NCBI GenBank assembly: GCA_023414155.1
Contig: JAEZOG010000025.1
Location: 1-7,281 of the forward strand
Source of the DNA: Cyanobacteria bacterium OH_CFB_184
GTDB lineage: Bacteria; Cyanobacteriota; Vampirovibrionia; Gastranaerophilales; Gastranaerophilaceae
DNA: 7,281 nt
Direction of reading: 5' to 3'
Positions within the stretch are counted from its first letter, which is position 1. The number at the start of each line of letters is the position of its first letter. Made by a program: the position numbers and the translations under genes. Shown piece after piece: positions 1 through 4,831 of this stretch. The notes under the pieces are model-generated. The model had not been told where the DNA came from, made no database searches, and saw nothing but the letters and a program-made list of their open reading frames with translations.

Positions 1-48
1 TCCATATACATTAATATTATAAGTCTATTATTTTTTTATTCAAATAAA

Positions 49-747
49 TTATATTTTTGTAATATTTGAAAAAGTTGAAAGTTTAGTAAATGTATTATTT
101 TTCATAAAACTTTTTGGAGTTAACGGAGTTGTTTTTTTGTAGGGTGTTATTGTTTTTGGGGTGTTTGGATAATTTGTTGTATTTTGTTTTGCAGACTGGC
201 TCATTTTGTTTCTAACCAATGGCGCGATAATGTTAGTAGCAGCTACTGACCCTATTACAGAAGCTATTACTCCGATTCCGCTTTTGAACTTTCTGATATT
301 CTCAATCAATGTTTCTTGTTCATTAATTAAAGTTTTTTGGATTTGAGTTTGTTTTGTGATCTTTTTAGGAATAGGGAATACATCTTTTAAATCTCCACAG
401 TAGTTTGGATCTATAAGTTTTACAGCCTTAATAGCATCATCTTTTATTTGTTTAGGTATTATTTTGAATTTTTCGACCTGTTTAGTCATTATTTCGCTCA
501 TACCTTTTGTTAATACAATAAATAGACCTGTATTAGCCAATCCATCTGCTTTTTCTTGTTTTAACAAGACCTTTTTTTTGTCTTCAGAAAGTGCCTTGTT
601 GTTTTTAATTCCATTCATTTGAGCAAACATAGCAATGAGCCAGCCAGCTGCTCCTACGATTGTTAGAACGACTGTTGGCGATTGGCCTATCTCAAAGGTT
701 TTAATCACAGATTTTTCAATAAAAGTTTTTAAAGTGTTTGTACTCAT
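49..747 (-). CDS. Small membrane protein of unknown function, Thr/Pro/Lys-rich C-terminal tail
   Basis: Not recognised as a named family. The 232-residue product has a hydrophobic segment at about residues 24-42, a weaker one near 72-83, and a third at about 157-178 containing GSVAA (166-170) and an AP pair (175-176). The part between the second and third is Lys-rich and amphipathic. From about residue 187 the tail is rich in Thr, Pro, Asn and Lys with short TP-containing units (NTPK, TTPLTPK) and is probably disordered. There is no cleavable-looking signal peptide; the first 20 residues are polar and lysine-containing. The ATG (747-745) overlaps the stop of the upstream gene in an ATGA arrangement, and an AGGAG lies 11 nt before it, so co-translation is expected. 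The NNKxLxE (49-55) and GSVAA...AP motifs recur in the upstream gene, suggesting diverged paralogs. A role at the inner membrane is inferred only from hydrophobicity. Confidence 0.75.
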   Translation of the reverse strand: MSTNTLKTFIEKSVIKTFEIGQSPTVVLTIVGAAGWLIAMFAQMNGIKNNKALSEDKKKVLLKQEKADGLANTGLFIVLTKGMSEIMTKQVEKFKIIPKQIKDDAIKAVKLIDPNYCGDLKDVFPIPKKITKQTQIQKTLINEQETLIENIRKFKSGIGVIASVIGSVAATNIIAPLVRNKMSQSAKQNTTNYPNTPKTITPYKKTTPLTPKSFMKNNTFTKLSTFSNITKI

Positions 748-1232
748 TTTTGAATTGTCTCCTTTTTGTCAGAAACTTTTTTGTAAAAGAAGTTTGTGAG
801 TTTTTGAGTAACAGGCGCATCCCAAAGGCTATTTGTCATAAGCATTACTCCTAAGGCAGCAACAGAACCGAGTAAGTTTGAATACATTTTCTTTTGATGG
901 CTGTCTATTATGCTATTTTTGGAATTAGAAGACTTTTTAAGAATGTCTTGAATAAAATCTTTTTTATTGTCTAATATTTTGTTTATTATAAAAATATACC
1001 CGGCTCTAACGGTAACTCCGCTTATAGTACCTGCGATTATTTTTCCTATAGATCGGCATGCCGTTAATGTCCTTGTTTCTTCATCCAATTTTTTATTGTT
1101 CAAATCGATTGTAGGTTGAAGCACAAGAGCTGTAACTCCTGTTATTAAGCGCTGTTCCGGAGTGGAAATCAAGTCCGGTGCCTTAGTTATGGCATTAACT
1201 ATTTTCTCTGATCTTATTATCATCGTGTTCAA
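744..1232 (-). CDS. Small membrane protein of unknown function, likely paralog of the downstream gene
   Basis: Not recognised as a named family. The 162-residue product has hydrophobic stretches at about residues 28-39, 63-85 and 119-134, separated by charged segments. It shares a layout with the next gene: NNKKLDEE (45-52) matches NNKALSED there, and GSVAA (122-126) followed by AP (139-140) matches GSVAA...AP. The conserved pattern is hydrophobic segment, NNKxLxE, charged stretch, second hydrophobic segment, then GSVAA and AP. It lacks the Thr/Pro tail. The start is a TTG at 1232-1230: an AGGA (1245-1242) sits 9 nt upstream, whereas the in-frame ATG at 1223-1221 would be 18 nt from it, so TTG is preferred; ATG would shorten the protein by three residues. 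It is first in a two-gene unit, with its TGA stop overlapping the next start by 4 nt. The function is unknown. Confidence 0.72.
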   Translation of the reverse strand: MNTMIIRSEKIVNAITKAPDLISTPEQRLITGVTALVLQPTIDLNNKKLDEETRTLTACRSIGKIIAGTISGVTVRAGYIFIINKILDNKKDFIQDILKKSSNSKNSIIDSHQKKMYSNLLGSVAALGVMLMTNSLWDAPVTQKLTNFFYKKVSDKKETIQK

Positions 1233-1241
1233 CTAATGTAA

Positions 1242-1245
1242 TCCT
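1242..1245 (-). promoter_or_regulatory. Ribosome binding site favouring a TTG start
   Basis: AGGA on the minus strand, within the context TATAGGAT, lies 9 nt before the TTG at 1232-1230. The nearest in-frame ATG (1223-1221) is too far for normal spacing. This decides the start of the first membrane-protein gene. Confidence 0.45.
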
Positions 1246-1311
1246 ATATAGTAATACTTCAAAACAATATTTTTTGCTAAAAACAAATCGTATGTAACTA
1301 ATAATTAATAA

Positions 1312-1317
1312 ATTATA
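1312..1317 (-). promoter_or_regulatory. Candidate -10 box (TATAAT) for the membrane-protein pair
   Basis: A perfect TATAAT is read on the minus strand at 1317-1312 and would give a transcript start near 1305 and a leader of about 70 nt. The expected -35 position (about 1340-1335, TACCAA) is a poor match. A 6-bp inverted repeat (ATAATT 1301-1306, AATTAT 1311-1316) overlaps the box. In such AT-rich DNA chance matches are common, so support is modest. Confidence 0.35.
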
Positions 1318-1335
1318 CAAACAATTATTGATTCT

Positions 1336-1344
1336 TGGTATTAT
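1336..1344 (+). promoter_or_regulatory. Candidate extended -10 promoter (TGGTATTAT)
   Basis: TGnTATTAT on the plus strand has the TG of an extended -10 element and five of six bases of TATAAT. The -35 region (about 1316-1321) is poor, as is usual with extended -10 promoters. The predicted transcript start near 1351 leaves a leader of about 43 nt before the ATG at 1394. It lies some 20 bp from the opposing -10 candidate. Confidence 0.4.
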
Positions 1345-1380
1345 ATGGTGAAATTAATTCTTAATTTTGCATTTGTGCAA

Positions 1381-1386
1381 AAGGAG
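1381..1386 (+). promoter_or_regulatory. Strong Shine-Dalgarno (AAGGAG) fixing the start at 1394
   Basis: AAGGAG sits 7 nt before the ATG at 1394-1396. It excludes the longer reading from TTG at 1367, because this site would then lie inside the coding sequence. Confidence 0.8.
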
Positions 1387-1393
1387 AAAAGAG

Positions 1394-2062
1394 ATGAAAG
1401 TAAGTTCGATTAATCCTGCAGCAACACGTAGAAAACCAGCTTTTGGTAAAATTTATACTGTTAATCCAAATATTTTGGGAAAATTTTACACTCCAAAGCC
1501 GATTACTGATCATTATCCTGAATTGTTAGAGGTAGAAAAAAAATATCCGGATATTGATTGTTATGTGTATAGCGATTTAGGTGCTATATACTATCATCCG
1601 ACATTTATTTCGAATGACGTAAAACCTGCTAAAGTAGTTCGTCATAATTATCAACAATATTTGTTTACAAGAAATAATAATGCCATTGCAACAATGTTGT
1701 ATAATATACGTACTCCTTGGCCTCCAGAAACGACTCTTGGTATCCAAGAAATAATTGAAAAAGGTTTTGAAGTTCACTCTTATGTTGATAAGAGAGTTAA
1801 AGACTTTATGAAGAAAGCTCCAACAGCTTCTCCTAAAAAAGTCACGACGCTCATCATAAAAGATATAAATTCTAAGGCTCCTTATATAAAAGAGCTTTCA
1901 AATCCATATAGCGAATATCATCGTTATAATAATAAAGCATATTCTAAAAATGAAGATGTTTCTTCAGTTATTGATTGGACAAAACTAGAAAGAACACATA
2001 TGTTGGCAGACGGATACGGGAGTGTTTTTGAACCTGTTCCTCAGATTGAAGTAGGTGGCTAA
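1394..2062 (+). CDS. Lineage-specific hypothetical protein with N-terminal MKVSSIN...FGK segment
   Basis: Not recognised as a characterised family. The 222-residue product starts at the ATG preceded by AAGGAG. Its opening, MKVSSIN then a basic stretch and FGK at 17-19, resembles the short N-terminal 'MKV/MNI...FG' tag that I associate with many proteins of Gastranaerophilales (inference from memory). The remainder is soluble-looking with no transmembrane segment or signal peptide. It is tyrosine-rich (18 Tyr by my count), has one cysteine (C56) and has no nucleotide-binding or protease motif I can identify. Residues 112-140 look helical and charged, and 142-151 is a short Ala/Pro/Lys linker. 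It is the only gene in its plus-strand unit. Its TAA stop overlaps the A-tract that encodes the U-rich 3' tail of rnpB on the other strand, so read-through would be antisense to RNase P RNA. Confidence 0.8.
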   Translation: MKVSSINPAATRRKPAFGKIYTVNPNILGKFYTPKPITDHYPELLEVEKKYPDIDCYVYSDLGAIYYHPTFISNDVKPAKVVRHNYQQYLFTRNNNAIATMLYNIRTPWPPETTLGIQEIIEKGFEVHSYVDKRVKDFMKKAPTASPKKVTTLIIKDINSKAPYIKELSNPYSEYHRYNNKAYSKNEDVSSVIDWTKLERTHMLADGYGSVFEPVPQIEVGG

Positions 2063-2066
2063 AAAA

Positions 2067-2410
2067 AAGAAAGTAGCTCGTAAGCCGGGTTCTGTTTCTA
2101 GATAATCATCTGTCTAGGCTATAAATTACTTCATAGCTCAAGCGATCTGTCAAAAGACGGCGGGTCACCTTAATCTTTTAGTCGATCTTGCACCTGATCG
2201 GGGTTTACCGAGCCGATACCTCTCGATATCGCTGGTAGTCTTTTACACTACCGTTGCACCTGAACCTGCAAGCAGGTTGTTTACTTTTCTGTGGCACTAT
2301 CCTGACGATTACTCGTACCAGACGTTATCTGGCGATCTGCCCTAAGGTGCCCGGACTTTCCTCATACAAATAAGAAACTTATTTATACGCGATTATCCGA
2401 CTACTTTCTT
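2067..2410 (-). ncRNA. rnpB: RNase P RNA (bacterial type A)
   Basis: This is the catalytic RNA of ribonuclease P, which removes 5' leaders from pre-tRNA. Read on the minus strand it contains the universal GAGGAAAGTCCGGGC core (2363-2349) near the 5' end and ACAGAACCCGGCTTA (2095-2081) near the 3' end, which form the P4 core. The ends pair as P1: AAGAAAGTAG (2410-2401) with CTACTTTCTT (2076-2067), 10 bp. P3 is an 11-bp hairpin (about 2386-2366), and P15 is AAAAGA/TCTTTT (2179-2174 with 2157-2152). The P15 loop contains AAGGTGA, so the GGU element that pairs with the tRNA 3' CCA appears present. The length of about 344 nt is normal for the class. A run of U (2068-2061) follows P1 directly. The ends are inferred from P1 pairing and could be off by a few bases. 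Confidence 0.96.
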
Positions 2411-2416
2411 AAGCTT

Positions 2417-2425
2417 ATTATTACA
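2417..2425 (-). promoter_or_regulatory. Candidate extended -10 promoter of rnpB (TGTAATAAT)
   Basis: Read on the minus strand, TGTAATAAT ends 6 nt before the P1 helix of RNase P RNA, placing the transcript start at about 2410, exactly where P1 begins. The -35 region (about 2445-2440, TTTCTA) matches poorly. The 39-bp gap after the metalloprotease gene has room for this promoter but shows no clear terminator, so rnpB may also receive read-through. Confidence 0.45.
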
Positions 2426-2449
2426 TGGTTTTTATCAAATAGAAATAAA

Positions 2450-3235
2450 TTATTTAACAGGCGGTTTTCTAAAGTGTTGATATATATTTTGCGGAATTTG
2501 AATATTCTGCAAGGACAAGTGATATTTTTTTAGTTCTGCTATTCTTGCTTGTTCATCTAGCAGGTCTTTTTCAGGCATTTTTATACCTTGTTTGATTTCT
2601 TCAAACTTTGACATCGGTTTGTTTTTTATTAATGTGAGGATGATTTCATCAATATCATCAATGTGCAAAGAATAGGAGTTGGCGATTTCTTTTATGCTTA
2701 TTCCAGCCGGAAATCTATATAACCATTGTATAGACTGAATGTCCCCTTCAGAAATTTTTGTGACTCCGTATTGATGAGGGGTGTACATTATATCTTCTTT
2801 GTTGTTACTGTGCCCTAAACCAAGAGAGTGACCTATTTCGTGGATTATTGTATGGAAAACTTCATTTTCGTCCATATACTTTGAGTGTATTACGCCATCA
2901 GAAAGTCCTATTTGAAGCTCGGCAGAATACAATCTTGCATTATTGTCAAAGTTATAATGACAATATCCCAGTGATTTTCTGTCGACTCGTTTCCATTCAA
3001 GATTGATTTGTGACTCATTTAAAATGTTAACGATCTGAAAACGAACCTTGCCACCGCTTGCATTTTCCCATAATTTGAGTGCATCAAGCACCATTTGCTG
3101 GTATTTGTAACCCTCGTTTTGAGCACGGTACCACCTAAAAGGTGCAATGTATAACTTTAGCGGAAAAGCCTGATCCGGCCATCTCACAAGTTTTGTGTCA
3201 TTTAGATTGTTCTGTAGGTATGTAATCTTTTTCAT
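2450..3235 (-). CDS. Matrixin-family (M10-like) zinc metalloprotease without signal peptide
   Basis: Predicted metzincin endopeptidase. The catalytic motif HEIGHSLGLGH (132-142) gives three zinc-binding His (132, 136, 142) and the general base Glu133; the Met-turn is DIMYT with Met150. The N-terminal part (RWPDQAFPLKLYI, 18-30, then a helix near 43-58) fits the matrixin fold start. Residues 178-261 form a charged, helix-rich C-terminal extension outside the catalytic domain. No signal peptide, transmembrane segment or propeptide cysteine switch is visible. An in-frame TAA three codons before the ATG (3244-3242) rules out a longer N-terminus, so the enzyme looks cytosolic or exported by another route. 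The gene starts 2 nt after the stop of the zinc-ribbon gene, lacks a recognisable Shine-Dalgarno, and is probably translated by coupling. Family assignment is firm; the substrate is unknown. Confidence 0.88.
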   Translation of the reverse strand: MKKITYLQNNLNDTKLVRWPDQAFPLKLYIAPFRWYRAQNEGYKYQQMVLDALKLWENASGGKVRFQIVNILNESQINLEWKRVDRKSLGYCHYNFDNNARLYSAELQIGLSDGVIHSKYMDENEVFHTIIHEIGHSLGLGHSNNKEDIMYTPHQYGVTKISEGDIQSIQWLYRFPAGISIKEIANSYSLHIDDIDEIILTLIKNKPMSKFEEIKQGIKMPEKDLLDEQARIAELKKYHLSLQNIQIPQNIYQHFRKPPVK

Positions 3236-3237
3236 GA

Positions 3238-3558
3238 TTAATTATTTTGCTTATTTGCATCCTGTTTGATAAAACCACAAATTTCTTCAAGTCTTTTATC
3301 TTCCATAACATTGATAAGTTCTTGAATAGTATTAAATTTTTTCAAGGCAAACCCTGTTTCTGCCAATAACACACAATCGTTGCATAGTCTGTAATCGCCA
3401 TATTGAATAGATCCAGCGTACATTTTGTATCCGCCGCAGCATCCGCAGTCAAAAAACTCATTTTCGCAATCAGGGTTCTCTTCAATATCATCGATTTTCA
3501 TTTGATCGACAACTTCTTGCATGTGATTAATTATTTTTAATTGTTCTTCTTTGTCCAT
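3238..3558 (-). CDS. Small zinc-ribbon-like protein, unknown function
   Basis: A 106-residue soluble protein of unknown role. It has two CxxC knuckles, Cys38/Cys41 (with Cys40 between them) and Cys59/Cys62, 17 residues apart, which would suit one structural zinc ion. Further cysteines are C31 and C94. The N-terminal 30 residues are acidic and helical and the C-terminal 35 are helical. There is no hydrophobic segment. The ATG (3558-3556) has an AAGG 8 nt upstream. It is the first gene of the unit that continues with the matrixin 2 nt later, which suggests a shared function such as regulation or substrate recognition; this is inference from spacing only. I do not recognise a named family; an adaptor, a DNA- or RNA-binding ribbon, or a redox protein are all possible. 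Confidence 0.75.
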   Translation of the reverse strand: MDKEEQLKIINHMQEVVDQMKIDDIEENPDCENEFFDCGCCGGYKMYAGSIQYGDYRLCNDCVLLAETGFALKKFNTIQELINVMEDKRLEEICGFIKQDANKQNN

Positions 3559-3575
3559 TATTTATGCCTTTTTAC

Positions 3576-3604
3576 GTATTACATATATTTTATCATATTG
3601 TCTA
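3576..3604 (-). promoter_or_regulatory. Candidate promoter for the zinc-ribbon/matrixin unit
   Basis: On the minus strand TAGACA (3604-3599, five of six bases of TTGACA) is followed after 17 nt by TAATAC (3581-3576), a weak -10. The transcript would start near 3569, about 10 nt before the start codon and close to the AAGG ribosome site, which is tight. A different start in this AT-rich stretch is possible. Confidence 0.25.
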
Positions 3605-3662
3605 TTTTTCAGGTAGAGTGAAAATTCAGTTATAATATATTAATTATTTTCTTAACTTCCTT

Positions 3663-3671
3663 TGCTATAAA
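3663..3671 (+). promoter_or_regulatory. Candidate extended -10 promoter for alr (TGCTATAAA)
   Basis: TGnTATAAA has the extended -10 TG and five of six consensus bases. The transcript would begin near 3678, leaving about 18 nt before the alr ATG. A perfect TATAAT at 3631-3636 with a poor -35 (TTCAGG at 3608-3613) is an alternative that would give a leader of roughly 50 nt. Confidence 0.35.
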
Positions 3672-3695
3672 TGTTTTTTAAACTATTATGTAAAT

Positions 3696-4829
3696 ATGAA
3701 ATTTAATAGGCTTTCATATTTAAATACGAAAAGAGATGCTTGGGTTGAAATCAACCTGGATTACATTGAGAAGAATGTTTGCGAGTTAAAAAAGTTTATA
3801 AAAAAAGACTCAAAACTTCTTGCAGTTGTAAAAGCAGATGCATATGGTCATGGCAGTGTAATGATAACGCCTACGCTTTTAGCATCGGGTGTTGATATGT
3901 TGGGTGTGGCTTCAATCGATGAAGGTATGCAACTTAGAGAAGCTCAGATTAATGTTCCGATTTTAGTATTGGGCGCTGCTCCTATTTGGGCTTTTGATTA
4001 TGCTGCAGAAAACAACATAACTCTTTCTTTGTTCTCTCAAGAACATATAGAGGCTGCAAAACTTGCTTATAAAAAAACTGGAAATAAAGTTAAAGTTCAT
4101 ATAAAAGTCGATACCGGCATGAATAGAATTGGTGTTAATTACAAAAATGCAGTCGAGCTTATAAAAAATGTTCAAAAATCAGACTTCATTGATTTAGAAG
4201 GTGTCTTTACTCACTTTGCTTGTGCTGAGGATTTAGAAAAAACTGTAATACAACTAAAAAATTGGAATGAAGTAATTTCTCAGATTAACACGGATGGGCT
4301 TTTGATACATTGCGCTAATACTTCGGCTTTAATTGGCTTTAAAGATATTGATTATAATGTTGCTAGAGTCGGCTTGGGTATATATGGGTTTGTTCCTGAT
4401 GTTATTTCAAATGTAGAAAAACTTCCAAACCTAAACCCTGTAATGTCTTTAAAAGGTAGAATTACAAATATACACAGCACCGAAGAAGGGTCTGGAGTCA
4501 GCTACTGCCATACTTTTGTTACTGATAAAACAACTAAAATAGCTACTATTCCTATCGGATACGCTGATGGTGTTTCCAGGATGCTTTCAAATAAAATATT
4601 TGGATTGTTAAACGGAAAAAAAGTTCCACAAATCGGTAATATCACTATGGATCAAATGATGTTTGATATCACAGGTATAGATGCTAGTGAAGGCGATATT
4701 ATTACTTTACTTGGAGAAGATGGAGACGAGTCTATCTCAATCAACGAATGGGCAAATATCTTAGGTACAATCAATTATGAACTAATTTGCCGTTTAAAGG
4801 TTAGATTATCAAGAGTTTACACTCGATAA
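3696..4829 (+). CDS. alr: Alanine racemase (PLP-dependent)
   Basis: Interconverts L- and D-alanine, supplying D-Ala for peptidoglycan; a cytosolic PLP enzyme that normally works as a dimer. The 377-residue length is normal. The N-terminal TIM barrel carries VVKADAYGHG with the PLP lysine at K46, HIKVDTGMNRIG (135-146) with K137 at the position carbamylated in some homologs and R144, and ARVGLGIYG (223-231) with R224. The C-terminal beta domain carries VSY with the second catalytic base Tyr270, IGYADG (287-292) and NITMDQ (315-320). The ending RLSRVYTR is typical. Residue 271 is Cys where Gly is usual (SYG). The stretch DGVSRMLSNK and the PQIGNITMDQMM segment resemble cyanobacterial Alr as I recall it. 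No Shine-Dalgarno precedes the ATG, and no better in-frame start is seen. It stands alone on the plus strand and meets recN stop to stop. Confidence 0.97.
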   Translation: MKFNRLSYLNTKRDAWVEINLDYIEKNVCELKKFIKKDSKLLAVVKADAYGHGSVMITPTLLASGVDMLGVASIDEGMQLREAQINVPILVLGAAPIWAFDYAAENNITLSLFSQEHIEAAKLAYKKTGNKVKVHIKVDTGMNRIGVNYKNAVELIKNVQKSDFIDLEGVFTHFACAEDLEKTVIQLKNWNEVISQINTDGLLIHCANTSALIGFKDIDYNVARVGLGIYGFVPDVISNVEKLPNLNPVMSLKGRITNIHSTEEGSGVSYCHTFVTDKTTKIATIPIGYADGVSRMLSNKIFGLLNGKKVPQIGNITMDQMMFDITGIDASEGDIITLLGEDGDESISINEWANILGTINYELICRLKVRLSRVYTR

Positions 4830-4831
4830 TC
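4804..4831. terminator. Hairpin straddling the alr and recN stop codons (possible bidirectional 3' end)
   Basis: GATTATC (4804-4810) pairs with GATAATC (4825-4831) and GAGT (4813-4816) with ACTC (4821-4824), giving 11 bp with a 2-nt bulge (AA) and a TTAC loop. It covers the alr TAA completely and the first two bases of the recN stop region. Neither strand has a U-run directly after the stem, so it is not a classical intrinsic terminator. A weak second dyad (AATTG 4832-4836, CAATT 4844-4848) with T6 at 4852-4857 follows on the plus strand. Confidence 0.3.

Noticed and set aside
1..48. Terminator downstream of the membrane-protein pair
   Set aside because: Only AT-rich sequence with a TTTATT/AATAAA dyad and no U-run on the minus strand; nothing convincing.
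1367..1393. Longer N-terminus for the FGK protein from TTG at 1367
   Set aside because: The strong AAGGAG at 1381-1386 would lie inside the coding sequence, and it is ideally spaced for the ATG at 1394.
1233..1393. A tRNA, small RNA or riboswitch in the divergent intergenic region
   Set aside because: No cloverleaf, conserved riboswitch core or strong hairpin could be found by eye.
1577..1777. Minus-strand reading frame inside the FGK gene
   Set aside because: It lies wholly antisense to a well-supported gene and has no family motif.
3671..3706. Eleven-residue leader peptide before alr (ATG at 3671)
   Set aside because: It overlaps the alr start in another frame, has no ribosome site and no regulatory codon run or attenuator hairpin.
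3963..4175. Minus-strand reading frame inside alr
   Set aside because: Antisense shadow of a gene with all alanine racemase motifs.
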